Shown piece after piece: positions 1 through 7,523 of a stretch of 64,000 nucleotides of DNA. Both the position numbers and the translations under genes were made by a program. The notes under the pieces were generated by a model. The model was not told where the DNA came from and did not search any database. It was given only the letters and a program-made list of their open reading frames with translations. Each line of letters begins with the position of its first letter. The stretch's first letter is position 1. Location of the stretch: assembly GCA_025989215.1 (NCBI GenBank), contig JAPDNP010000003.1, positions 422,314 through 486,313 of the forward strand. Reading direction: 5' to 3'. This DNA is from Neisseriaceae bacterium JH1-16. GTDB taxonomy: Bacteria; Pseudomonadota; Gammaproteobacteria; Burkholderiales; Chromobacteriaceae.

Positions 1-1030
1 CGGCCAGGCGGCCGCGGTCCTCGACGCCGAGGTAGTCGGCCGGATAACGCGACAGGCGGTTGGACGCATCGGCGAGCGACAGGCCGATGCTCACCAGGTT
101 CTTCAGCGCCACATTCATCGTCAGCGTGCTGCCGGCCAGGGTCCCGTCGGCCAGGCGCACCCCGCCCAGGCACTTGGTGACCGGCTGCGAGCCGAGCTTG
201 TACTGGCCGTCCGGCATGCCGGCGGCGGCGGTGGAATCGGTGACGCAGAACAGGTGCGGGATGGCGCGCAACGCAGTGCGGATCGCGCCCGGGTGCACGT
301 GCAACAGGTCGGGAATCAGCTCGGCGTACTCGGCGTGCGCCAACGCGGCGCCGACCATGCCCGGCTCGCGGTGGTGCAGGCCGGTCATCGCGTTGAACAG
401 GTGGGTGAAACCGCTGGCGCCATGCTCGAGCGCGGCCACGCCGTCCTCGTAGCGGCCCAGCGTGTGGCCGAGCTGCACCCGCACGCCGCGTTCGGCCAGG
501 GTGCGGATCAGTTCGAGGTGACCGGACACTTCCGGCGCCACGGTGATCAGCTTCAGCGGCGCCAGGCGCATGAACGCCTCGACCTCGTCGAGCACGCCGG
601 CCTTGGCCTGCGCCGGCTGCGCACCGAGCTTGCCCGGGTTGATGTAGGGGCCTTCCAGGTGCACGCCGAGCACCCGCGCGGCGCCGGCGACGCGCTCGCG
701 GCAGGCCGTGCCGATCGCCGCCAGCGCCGTCTCGATGTCGGCGCGCGGCGCGGTCATCGTGGTGGCGAGCAAAGAGGTGGTGCCGAAGCGGGCGTGCTGG
801 CGTGCGATGGTATCGATCGCCGCGCCACCCTCCATCACGTCGGCGCCGCCGCCGCCGTGCACATGGGTGTCGATGAAGCCGGGCAGGATGTAGCGGGCGG
901 CGCGGCCGTCGTCGTCGACCGGCGTGCCGGCAAGCTTGGCGATGCGGCCGTCGCGCAGGCTCAGCTCGCCGTCGAGCCAGCCGTGTTCGGTCAGGATGCG
1001 ACCGGCAAGGATGCGGGATGCTGCGCTCAT
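1..1030 (-). CDS. nagA: N-acetylglucosamine-6-phosphate deacetylase, 3'-truncated by window edge
   Basis: Cytoplasmic metal-dependent amidohydrolase that converts GlcNAc-6-P to GlcN-6-P and acetate. 343 codons are visible; the last few tens of residues lie outside the window. Family marks seen in order: PGFIDTHVHGGGG (HxH metal motif, about residues 50-62), VHLEGPYINPGKLGAQ, the histidine-rich GFTHLFNAMTGLHHREPG, and the catalytic-Asp segment CVTDSTAAAGMPDG. The ATG at 1030 overlaps the stop of the upstream GntR regulator as ATGA, so the two are probably translationally coupled. The pairing implies a GlcNAc or chitin-derived amino-sugar operon whose next genes lie to the left. Confidence 0.95.
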   Translation of the reverse strand, partial: MSAASRILAGRILTEHGWLDGELSLRDGRIAKLAGTPVDDDGRAARYILPGFIDTHVHGGGGADVMEGGAAIDTIARQHARFGTTSLLATTMTAPRADIETALAAIGTACRERVAGAARVLGVHLEGPYINPGKLGAQPAQAKAGVLDEVEAFMRLAPLKLITVAPEVSGHLELIRTLAERGVRVQLGHTLGRYEDGVAALEHGASGFTHLFNAMTGLHHREPGMVGAALAHAEYAELIPDLLHVHPGAIRTALRAIPHLFCVTDSTAAAGMPDGQYKLGSQPVTKCLGGVRLADGTLAGSTLTMNVALKNLVSIGLSLADASNRLSRYPADYLGVEDRGRLA

Positions 1031-1761
1031 CGGGTCAGCTCCACCACGAAGTCGTAGTAGTCGTTGCGGCAGTAGGTGATGGTCAGCTCGACCGCACGCT
1101 CGTCGGCGCTGTAGCCGATCCGGGTCACCAGCATCATCGCGTCGCCGACCGGCACCTGGGCGAGCCTGGCGATGTGCTCGGGGGCGTTGACCGCGCGGAT
1201 GTGCTGGCGGGCGCGCACCACCGCGTGGCCGAGCCGGTCGAGGTGGGCGTACAGCGAGTCGCCGAGCAGGCCCGGCTCGGGCAGGCAGTCGAGCGGCAGC
1301 GTACTGTGCTCGATCGCCATCACCACGCCGTCAGCCAGGCGCTGGCGCTTGAGCCGCGCCACCGGGGACAGCGGCTCGATGCCGAGGCGCACCGCCTCCT
1401 CGTGGTTGGCGACTCCGGTATCGCGGCTCAGCCACACCGTCGACGGGGTGTAGCCCTTCTCGGTCAGCGTCTCGGTGAAACCGGTCAGCCGCGACAGCGG
1501 CTGCTCCATGCGCTGCGAGATGAAGGTGCCCGAACCCTGGCGACGACGGATCAGGCCCTGCTCGAACAGCAGATCGAGCGCCTTGCGCGCGGTGACGCGC
1601 GACACGCCGATCTCGTCGGACAGGTTGCGCTCGGACGGCAGCGCCTCGTTGGGGCGCCACCAGCCGGCACCGATCGCCAGGCTCAGGCTGCGCGCCAGCT
1701 GCAGATAGAGCGGCGTCGCCAGCGACTCGTCGGGTTTGAGCGTTAACAGGCGGTTATCCAT
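1027..1761 (-). CDS. nagR: GntR/HutC-family transcriptional regulator of amino-sugar genes
   Basis: 244 aa. An N-terminal winged helix (SERNLSDEIGVSRVTARKAL, about residues 38-57) followed by GSGTFI is the GntR signature. The C-terminal UTRA domain (about 90-240) ends in the HutC-like ITYCRNDYYDFVVEL. Regulators of this class (NagR, NagQ, DasR, YvoA) bind GlcN-6-P or GlcNAc-6-P and control nag genes. The ATG at 1761 is chosen because GGAGA lies about 8 nt upstream; an in-frame codon at 1803 has no such site. It overlaps nagA by 4 nt. The gene symbol is inferred from this linkage. Confidence 0.85.
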   Translation of the reverse strand: MDNRLLTLKPDESLATPLYLQLARSLSLAIGAGWWRPNEALPSERNLSDEIGVSRVTARKALDLLFEQGLIRRRQGSGTFISQRMEQPLSRLTGFTETLTEKGYTPSTVWLSRDTGVANHEEAVRLGIEPLSPVARLKRQRLADGVVMAIEHSTLPLDCLPEPGLLGDSLYAHLDRLGHAVVRARQHIRAVNAPEHIARLAQVPVGDAMMLVTRIGYSADERAVELTITYCRNDYYDFVVELTR

Positions 1762-1929
1762 GCAGTCGGTCTCCTCGGCCCGGATTGGGCAGTCGGCTCG
1801 CACACTAGCGGTCGGTGCGCCGCCGTGTCAATACCACTTTAAGACCATTCTGCCGGCTTTGTGACCGGAATTTGACGACGCGCGACAAATATCGCGTTTT
1901 GCTGCGCCGCACCCTGCATACAAAACACA

Positions 1930-1961
1930 ACAGACCACTTTCCGGGTGGAAAGTGGTCTGT
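1930..1961. terminator. Strong hairpin in the gap between nagR and the DMT exporter
   Basis: Perfect 14-bp stem ACAGACCACTTTCC with loop GGGT. On the minus strand it is followed by TTGTGTTTTG, so it can terminate the exporter transcript ahead of nagR. The stem arms carry AGACCACT and AGTGGTCT, which equal the half-sites of DasR-type operators, so a regulatory role is also possible. The rest of 1762-2096 holds the nagR promoter region and one copy of the iterated 9-mer at 2018. Confidence 0.6.
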
Positions 1962-2096
1962 CTCATAAGCCAGAAAATTCAGCGAAATGAATGGCTTGGT
2001 ATCAAATCTCGCCAAGCTTGGCCGAATCGGCGCCGTTCGTCGGCTAGGCCGCCACCGCGCGCGAAAAAGACGCCGCCGCAGCCGATCGGCAGGGGC

Positions 2097-2981
2097 TCAG
2101 CGGCTCTTGAAACCGAGCAGCGCGACCGCCGCGATGATCACCGCCATCGCCGCCAGTTCCGGCGTGCCGATGTGCTCGCCGGCGAACAACACGCCCAGGC
2201 CGACCGCGATCGCCGGGTTCACATAGGCGTAGCTGGTGGCCGCGGCCGGGCGCACGTGGCCGAGCAGGTACTGGTAGGCGCTATAGGCGATGATCGAGCC
2301 GAACACGATCAGGTAAGCGAGCGCCAGCCAGCCGGACAGGCTGGGCGCGGTGGTGAGCTGCTCGCCCATCGCGCGGCTGCCGATCAGCAAGGCCGCACCA
2401 CCGGCCAGCATCTCGCAGGCGCTGGCCATCGGCCCGGCCGGCAGCGGCAGGCGGCGGCTCCAGGCCGAACCGAACGCCCAGCTGGCCGCGGCGGTCAACA
2501 GCAATGCCGCGCCTGCCGGGCTGGCCGACAGGTTGCTGCCCTGATTGAGCAAGGCGATGCCGGCCAAGCCCAGCGCGATGCTCAGCCACTCGACGCCGCG
2601 CACCTTGTGACCGAACGCGCGCGAGAACAGCACGGTGAACAGCGGCACGGTGGCGATCACCAGCGCGGCGACCCCGGACGACACGTCTTTCTCGGCCACC
2701 GTCACCAGGCCGTTGCCCAGCGCCGGCATCAGCACGCCGAGGATCGCCGCCCCGCCCCACTCGCGCCGGGTCGGCCACGGCGTGCCCATCAGCCGCAGCA
2801 CGGCGAACAGGATGGCGCCGGCGATCACGAAGCGCAGTCCAGCCATCATCAGCGGCGGCCAGCTCTGCACTCCGATGCGGATGCCGAGGTAGGTCGAACC
2901 CCAGATCACGTACACCGCGAAGAAGGCGGCGATGGTCAATGGGGTGAGCGCGGAACGGACAGCGGGGGCAGCGGCAGACAT
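2097..2981 (-). CDS. DMT-superfamily transporter, YedA-like (EamA domains)
   Basis: 294 aa inner-membrane protein with about ten hydrophobic segments, made of two EamA halves (about 13-140 and 155-290). The motifs VYVIWGSTYLGIRIGV near the N terminus and SYAYVNPAIAVGLGVLFAGE near the C terminus are typical of the YedA/RhaT branch of drug/metabolite exporters. The substrate cannot be told from sequence. The ATG at 2981 is the first methionine consistent with the family start; the 80 codons upstream in frame run through a repeat element and are not coding. It stands alone, with a hairpin downstream at 1930-1961. Confidence 0.85.
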   Translation of the reverse strand: MSAAAPAVRSALTPLTIAAFFAVYVIWGSTYLGIRIGVQSWPPLMMAGLRFVIAGAILFAVLRLMGTPWPTRREWGGAAILGVLMPALGNGLVTVAEKDVSSGVAALVIATVPLFTVLFSRAFGHKVRGVEWLSIALGLAGIALLNQGSNLSASPAGAALLLTAAASWAFGSAWSRRLPLPAGPMASACEMLAGGAALLIGSRAMGEQLTTAPSLSGWLALAYLIVFGSIIAYSAYQYLLGHVRPAAATSYAYVNPAIAVGLGVLFAGEHIGTPELAAMAVIIAAVALLGFKSR

Positions 2982-3091
2982 GATGACAATATCCAATCGG
3001 CAAAGCGCGACTTTGCCCGAATGCTCCCGGCGGTACAAGGGGCAGAACCTGGCGGTTTCGGCCGGTACAGTCGCCCGGCCGACGCCAATGA

Positions 3092-3116
3092 AAACGGCGC
3101 CCCGCGGGGCGCCGTT
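3092..3116. terminator. GC-rich hairpin downstream of tolQ and its repeat element
   Basis: AACGGCGCCCC pairs with GGGGCGCCGTT around a short loop. A-runs and T-runs flank both sides, so it may work in either direction. It lies between the DMT gene start (2981) and the repeat at 3142-3312 and abuts a copy of the iterated 9-mer (3115-3123). Confidence 0.65.
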
Positions 3117-3141
3117 CGGCCAATATTTTCTTGCTTGCACT

Positions 3142-3312
3142 AACCTGTTCCCAAAGCGTAGCGAGCGGGCGTCAGCGAGGGGCGGACGGAGCGCAGGAAC
3201 CGGAATGTACACGGAGTACATGAGGATTCCCGATCGCTGAGCGAATCAACAGATTCGCACGCCGACCGCCCAGCCCGAGATCACGTCCGCGCAGTAGCTT
3301 TGGGGACAGGTT
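3142..3312 (-). repeat. Dispersed folded repeat, copy A (after tolQ)
   Basis: 171-bp element bounded by 16-bp inverted repeats, AACCTGTTCCCAAAGC at 3142 and its complement at 3297-3312 (15 of 16 match). The apical stem is TGTAC/GTACA (3206-3220), with a second stem GGAACC/GGATTCC (3196-3201, 3224-3230). It closely matches copy D at 54651-54819 over about 145 bp. The right end is 1 nt from the tolQ stop codon. No protein is encoded. Confidence 0.85.
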
Positions 3313-3313
3313 C

Positions 3314-3982
3314 TCAGCGCGAAGCCTGGCGCTGCAGGATATTCGAGAACTCTTCCATGAAGGTATCGAAGCGGGTCGCCAAGCGGTCGACGTCGGCGGC
3401 GAAGCGGTTGTAGCCGATCACCGCCGGAATCGCCGCGAACAGGCCGATCGCGGTGGCGATCAGCGCCTCGGCGATGCCCGGTGCCACCGTCTGCAGCGTC
3501 GCCTGAGTGGCGTTACCCAGGCCGATGAACGCATGCATGATGCCCCATACCGTACCGAACAGGCCGACATAGGGGCTGACCGAACCGACGGTGGCGAGGA
3601 AGGCGTTGTGGTTCTCCAGCACGTCGAGCTCGCGCTGTGCGGCGGCGCGCATCGCGCGCCGACTGCCATCCATGATGTCGGACAGCTCGCCGTGGTTCTT
3701 GCCGCGCAGCTTCAGGAACTCGCCGAAGCCGGACTGGAAGATCCGCTCCATCGCCGAGCCGTCCTGACGGCGGCTGCCGTCCTCGTACAGCCGGTTCAGG
3801 TCGGCGCCGCCCCAGAAGGTGCGCTCGAAGTCGTCGCTGTCGCGCCGGGCGCTCTTCAGCGTCAGCGACTTCTGGATGATCAGCGCCCAGGACAGCACCG
3901 ACAGCACCAGCAGGCCGGCCATGACCAGTTGCACCACCAGACTGGCATTGGCGATCAGGCTGAATACAGACATCTGTTGCAC
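3314..3982 (-). CDS. tolQ: Tol-Pal system proton channel subunit TolQ (orphan)
   Basis: 222 aa inner-membrane protein of the ExbB/TolQ/MotA family. It energises outer-membrane constriction at division with TolR and TolA. Three membrane spans are visible at about 12-34, 133-157 and 166-190, with the family segment SVSPYVGLFGTVWGIMHAF. GTG at 3982 is the likely start: GAGGAA precedes it at normal distance and the N terminus MQQMSVFSLIANAS then aligns residue for residue with E. coli TolQ; ATG 3973 is too far from the site. It follows tsaC by 27 nt. tolR, normally next, is absent; a repeat element begins 1 nt after the stop. Confidence 0.9.
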   Translation of the reverse strand: MQQMSVFSLIANASLVVQLVMAGLLVLSVLSWALIIQKSLTLKSARRDSDDFERTFWGGADLNRLYEDGSRRQDGSAMERIFQSGFGEFLKLRGKNHGELSDIMDGSRRAMRAAAQRELDVLENHNAFLATVGSVSPYVGLFGTVWGIMHAFIGLGNATQATLQTVAPGIAEALIATAIGLFAAIPAVIGYNRFAADVDRLATRFDTFMEEFSNILQRQASR

Positions 3983-4009
3983 GTTGGTTTCCTCTAATAG
4001 AGCTGCCGG

Positions 4010-4579
4010 CTAGCGTAGCACGCGGCCGGTTTCAAAATCGATGATGGTCGACGGCTTGCGGCGCTTGCCGATCCGTCCGGGTAGCGCCAGCAAACGTTCG
4101 CCGAAAGTCCGGCGGCAGCCGCGCACGCTGCGCTCGGCCTGCTTGCCGGCCGGATTGGCCGAGGTCGACACCAGCGCCGTGCCGAGCGCGCGGCACAAAG
4201 CCGCCGCCTCGCCGTGCGCGGTGACCCGCACCGCGATCTTGCGATGCCGGCCGCGCAGCAGCGGCAACACCCGGCGCGAGGCCGGCAGCAGCAGGGTATA
4301 CGGGCCGGGCCAGTATTCGGCCAAGCGGGCCTTGTCGGCGGCCGACAACGGTGCGATGTACGGTGCCAGCTGCGCGATGTCGGCGGCAAGCAGAATCATG
4401 CCCTTGTGATTAGGGCGCCCCTTCAGCCGGATCACCCGGCGCAGCGCGCGGGCATTAGACGGGTCACAGCCGAGTCCGAAACAGGACTCGGTGGCGTAGG
4501 CGAGCACACCTCCGGCGGCCAGTGCGCCACGCGCTTGGCGCTGCAGGGACCGGCCGGGCAAACGGTAACACTTCTTCAC
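4010..4579 (-). CDS. tsaC: Threonylcarbamoyl-AMP synthase (TsaC/YrdC family)
   Basis: 189 aa, the short TsaC form without the Sua5 extension. It makes threonylcarbamoyl-AMP from Thr, bicarbonate and ATP, the first step of t6A37 tRNA modification. Visible motifs are GGVLAYATESCFGLGCDP (about 23-40), IRLKGRPNHKGMILL (the KxRxxxK nucleotide-binding stretch, about 50-64) and LVSTSANPAGK (about 136-146). The basic N terminus fits the family's RNA/ATP cleft. It is followed at 27 nt by tolQ. Confidence 0.88.
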   Translation of the reverse strand: MKKCYRLPGRSLQRQARGALAAGGVLAYATESCFGLGCDPSNARALRRVIRLKGRPNHKGMILLAADIAQLAPYIAPLSAADKARLAEYWPGPYTLLLPASRRVLPLLRGRHRKIAVRVTAHGEAAALCRALGTALVSTSANPAGKQAERSVRGCRRTFGERLLALPGRIGKRRKPSTIIDFETGRVLR

Positions 4580-4919
4580 GGATGGATACGGGTTGTCGAC
4601 AGCAAAACGCTAGGCTAGCAGATTGACCGGGCGATGGCGCGGGGGTTCCGGGCCTACCCAACAAAATCAGCGTCACCGACTCGGAAGCATGGAAACGCGG
4701 TTGGTGGGCCGTGCGCGGTATCGCCGCAGACGAACATGGTCGGGTTTGCCGCTATCAGCCCCAGGCAGGAAGCTGCCCAGCTACGTCCCCACCCACCCCC
4801 ACACCATTTAGCTTTTTGGTTTAGAACAGCATTTACTGTTTACGGTGAATTATTTCTACCATTTGCTCGAGCGCTAAGCCATCAATGACCTATACGCAGC
4901 ATGCAGACAGGACAAGACC
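4580..4919. other. Intergenic gap, promoter side AT-rich
   Basis: 340 bp between divergent genes tsaC and the barrel gene at 4920. The right part (about 4800-4890) is much richer in A+T than its surroundings and probably carries the promoter of the 4920 gene. No RNA gene or repeat recognised. Confidence 0.4.
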
Positions 4920-5405
4920 ATGCGTCATTACCTATTGCTCGGATGGTGGTTAGCACTGTGCCATGTTGCCTATGCCGATACATCGGTACTGCTCTTTGGC
5001 GCCTCGAAGCATAATGGCTGCGACCAGAACAGATACCCCTGTAAGTTCGAGCAATTCAACCCCGGTGCCGGCCTGGAGTGGTCACCCACCGAAGAGCCTT
5101 GGGGTCGCCCCTTCGTGCGCGGAGGTCTATACCGCGACTCGGAAGGAAAAACAGCCTATTTCGCGACTGGCGGGCTGCGCAAGGATTTCCTCATCGGCGA
5201 CGATTTCACGCTCGGAGCAGGCCTAATGGCCGGCTACCTGAACGGCTCCAACCACAACGGGGTTGTCGCCGTTCCCTTCGTGTCGGCCGGCAGCGGCCGG
5301 GTCGCGGTGGAGATGGGCTACGCTGACAACCGGCTCGGCCACCACGTCCATCAGGAGCGGGTCAGTACTGTCATCACATTCAGCGCTCGTGTCGCCCTTT
5401 ACTGA
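4920..5405 (+). CDS. Small secreted outer-membrane beta-barrel-like protein, unknown function
   Basis: 161 aa. A signal peptide MRHYLLLGWWLALCHVAYA, then alternating amphipathic strands with many Gly and aromatic residues and a C-terminal aromatic (Tyr) typical of outer-membrane barrels. The segment FNPGAGLEW..GLYRDSEGKTAYFATGG resembles a family of small hypothetical proteins found in proteobacteria and phages, which I know only as uncharacterised. Two cysteines (CDQNRYPC) could form a disulfide. AGGACA precedes the ATG. A shared terminator separates it from purD. The size and barrel pattern recall the nearby PagP, but the PagP catalytic motifs are absent. Confidence 0.6.
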   Translation: MRHYLLLGWWLALCHVAYADTSVLLFGASKHNGCDQNRYPCKFEQFNPGAGLEWSPTEEPWGRPFVRGGLYRDSEGKTAYFATGGLRKDFLIGDDFTLGAGLMAGYLNGSNHNGVVAVPFVSAGSGRVAVEMGYADNRLGHHVHQERVSTVITFSARVALY

Positions 5406-5447
5406 CGAAGCGCACTGAACAGCGCACCAGCTCCCAATGGGATAAAA

Positions 5448-5473
5448 AAAACAGCGCCCTGAGGCGCTGTTTT
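5448..5473. terminator. Bidirectional terminator between the barrel gene and purD
   Basis: AAAACAGCGCC-CTGA-GGCGCTGTTTT followed by T on the plus strand and by a long T-run on the minus strand (seven A at 5444-5450). Confidence 0.9.
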
Positions 5474-5490
5474 TCCATGCTGCCACTACT

Positions 5491-6768
5491 TTAGCTGCGA
5501 CGGCCGATCGCGCGCGCGCCGATGTCGCGGCGCAGCTGCTTGCCGGCGAAGTGGACTTGGTCGGCGACCTGATAGGCGCGGGTCTGCGCCATCTTGACGC
5601 TGTCACCCAGGCCCACTGCGCACAGCACCCGGCCGCCGCTGGTCACCAGCTCGCCCTCGGCATTGTCGGCGGTGCCGGCGTGGAACACCTTCGCATCGTC
5701 GGCCTCGGCCGGAATGCCGGTGATCAGATCGCCCTTGCGCGGCGCCTCAGGATAGCCCTCGGCGGCCAGCACCACGCCCAGCGCGACGCGGCGGTCCCAC
5801 TCGGCCTCCACCTTGTCGAGCGTGCCATTGATGCCGTGCTCCAACAGCACGGTGAAGTCGGACTTCAGCCGCGCCATGATCGGCTGGGTTTCCGGGTCGC
5901 CGAAGCGGCAATTGAACTCGATGGTGAACGGGTTGCCCTGCGCATCGATCATCAGCCCGGCATAGAGGAAGCCGGTGTACGGGTGGCCGTCGGCCTTCAT
6001 GCCGCGCACCGTCGGCATGATGATGTCGCGCATCACCCGCGCATGCACCTGCGGGGTCACCACCGGTGCCGGGCTGTAGGCGCCCATGCCGCCGGTGTTC
6101 GGCCCCTGGTCGGCGTCCTTCAGGCGCTTGTGGTCCTGGCTGGTGGCCATCGGCAGCACGTGCTCGCCGTCGACCATCACGATGAAGCTGGCCTCTTCAC
6201 CGGCGAGGAAGTCCTCGATCACCACGCGTGCGCCGGCATCGCCCATCTTGTTGCCGACCAGCATGTCGTCGATCGCGGCGTGCGCCTCGTCCAGCGTCAT
6301 CGCCACCACCACGCCCTTGCCGGCGGCAAGCCCATCGGCCTTGATCACGATAGGCGCACCGCGACCGTCCACATAGGCGTGGGCGGCTTCGGCGTCGCTG
6401 AAGGTCTCGTAGCCGGCGGTCGGGATGCCATGGCGCTTCATGAACGCCTTGGCGAAGTCCTTCGAGCTCTCCAGCTGCGCAGCGAACTGCGTCGGGCCGA
6501 AGATCTTCAGCCCGGCATTGCGGAAGGCATCGACCACCCCGGCGGCCAACGGCGCCTCCGGGCCGACCACGGTCAGGTCGACCTTCTCGCGCTTCACGAA
6601 CTCGATCAGCTCGGGAATCGCGGTAATGGCGACATTGGTCAGGGTGGCATCGCGTGCGGTGCCGGCATTGCCCGGCGCCACGAACACCTTAGAGACGCGG
6701 GTCGACTTGGCGATACGCCAGGCCAGCGCGTGCTCGCGTCCGCCCGAGCCGATAACCAGTACTTTCAT
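5491..6768 (-). CDS. purD: Phosphoribosylamine-glycine ligase (GAR synthetase)
   Basis: 425 aa, usual length. Second enzyme of de novo purine synthesis, joining phosphoribosylamine and glycine with ATP. The N-terminal MKVLVIGSGGREHALAW is diagnostic; the ATP-grasp core follows (PIVIKADGLAAGKGVVVA, about 138-155; GFLYAGLMI; EFNCRFGDPETQ, about 290-301). The start at ATG 6768 is set by the family N terminus and by GGAG 10 nt upstream. It lies downstream of purH and pagP on the same strand, so purine genes flank an unrelated lipid A gene. Confidence 0.96.
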   Translation of the reverse strand: MKVLVIGSGGREHALAWRIAKSTRVSKVFVAPGNAGTARDATLTNVAITAIPELIEFVKREKVDLTVVGPEAPLAAGVVDAFRNAGLKIFGPTQFAAQLESSKDFAKAFMKRHGIPTAGYETFSDAEAAHAYVDGRGAPIVIKADGLAAGKGVVVAMTLDEAHAAIDDMLVGNKMGDAGARVVIEDFLAGEEASFIVMVDGEHVLPMATSQDHKRLKDADQGPNTGGMGAYSPAPVVTPQVHARVMRDIIMPTVRGMKADGHPYTGFLYAGLMIDAQGNPFTIEFNCRFGDPETQPIMARLKSDFTVLLEHGINGTLDKVEAEWDRRVALGVVLAAEGYPEAPRKGDLITGIPAEADDAKVFHAGTADNAEGELVTSGGRVLCAVGLGDSVKMAQTRAYQVADQVHFAGKQLRRDIGARAIGRRS

Positions 6769-6828
6769 GCGAAATACTCCAGTAATCCCCCGCGACACGG
6801 CCCAGCCGTGTGCGAAGCACTCATTGAA

Positions 6829-7461
6829 TCACAACTGCCAGCGCAGCCAAGCGAACAGCACGTTGCCATTATTGTGGCCGCCGGGAATATAGGTCGCCTG
6901 CAAGGCCAGCCTGCGGTACTCGACCGATACCAGCGGCAGCACCACCGGGATAGGCACATAGCTGTAGTCCGAGCGCGCGGTCATCCCGAGGGTGAAACCG
7001 GCGCCGAGCCGCAGATCGTCGCCGCCCGGCCGCCAGATCTTCTGGAAGGCGTAACCGGCAAACGGTTCGACGTCCTTGTGCGAATCGAGGAAGGCCATCG
7101 CGTACACCGCGTGCCAGTCGCCATCGGCATCGTAGCGATAGCGCCCGATACCCAGACCCCACGGCCGCTCGTTGTACTCGTCGATCTTCTCCCTATCGTA
7201 GAAGGCGCGGTTGTGCCACGTCTCGACAGGCAAGTACAGCTCGTACTGGTCGGAGTCCCAGGTGGCGGCGATATTGTCCCAGCTATGTTGCCAGAAACCG
7301 GGCTTGGCCGCGGCGGCATCGTTCGGTGCGGCCGTTACATTGGCCGAAACGGCCGGCGAAGCCGGTACTGCAGCCGCCGGGGCACTCGCATCGTCGGCCA
7401 GTGCCGGCAGGCAGCTCAGCGCCAACAAGCCGGCGCCAAGACAGGAAACAAACGATCTCAT
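6829..7461 (-). CDS. pagP: Lipid A palmitoyltransferase PagP
   Basis: 210 aa outer-membrane 8-strand barrel enzyme that transfers palmitate from phospholipid to lipid A. A signal peptide (about 1-22) is followed by an Ala-rich linker, then the PagP barrel. Catalytic His is in TWHNRAFYD; catalytic Asp-Ser are in AMAFLDSHKD; the C-terminal GGHNNGNVLFAWLRWQL is diagnostic. ATG 7461 has no Shine-Dalgarno sequence; instead ten consecutive A (7463-7472; T on the coding strand) lie 1 nt from the start. It sits between purH and purD, behind a hairpin that should stop most purH transcripts. Confidence 0.93.
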   Translation of the reverse strand: MRSFVSCLGAGLLALSCLPALADDASAPAAAVPASPAVSANVTAAPNDAAAAKPGFWQHSWDNIAATWDSDQYELYLPVETWHNRAFYDREKIDEYNERPWGLGIGRYRYDADGDWHAVYAMAFLDSHKDVEPFAGYAFQKIWRPGGDDLRLGAGFTLGMTARSDYSYVPIPVVLPLVSVEYRRLALQATYIPGGHNNGNVLFAWLRWQL

Positions 7462-7486
7462 CAAAAAAAAAACAGTATCAAATACA

Positions 7487-7508
7487 GCGGGCCGGCATGC
7501 CGGCCCGC
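7487..7508 (-). terminator. Perfect palindrome between purH and pagP
   Basis: A 22-nt perfect palindrome (GCGGGCCGGCA at 7487 and its complement). On the minus strand a run of ten T follows 14 nt later, abutting the pagP start. It is probably the purH terminator or an attenuator for pagP. Confidence 0.65.
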
Positions 7509-7523
7509 CTGTTAACAGAAGAC

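Noticed and set aside
2982..3221. N-terminal extension of the DMT exporter to the ATG at 3221
   Set aside because: The extra 80 codons run through a terminator and a repeat element; the family start is at 2981.
5551..7515. 654-codon plus-strand frame opposite purD and pagP
   Set aside because: Antisense shadow of two confidently identified enzymes; no motifs, no ribosome site.
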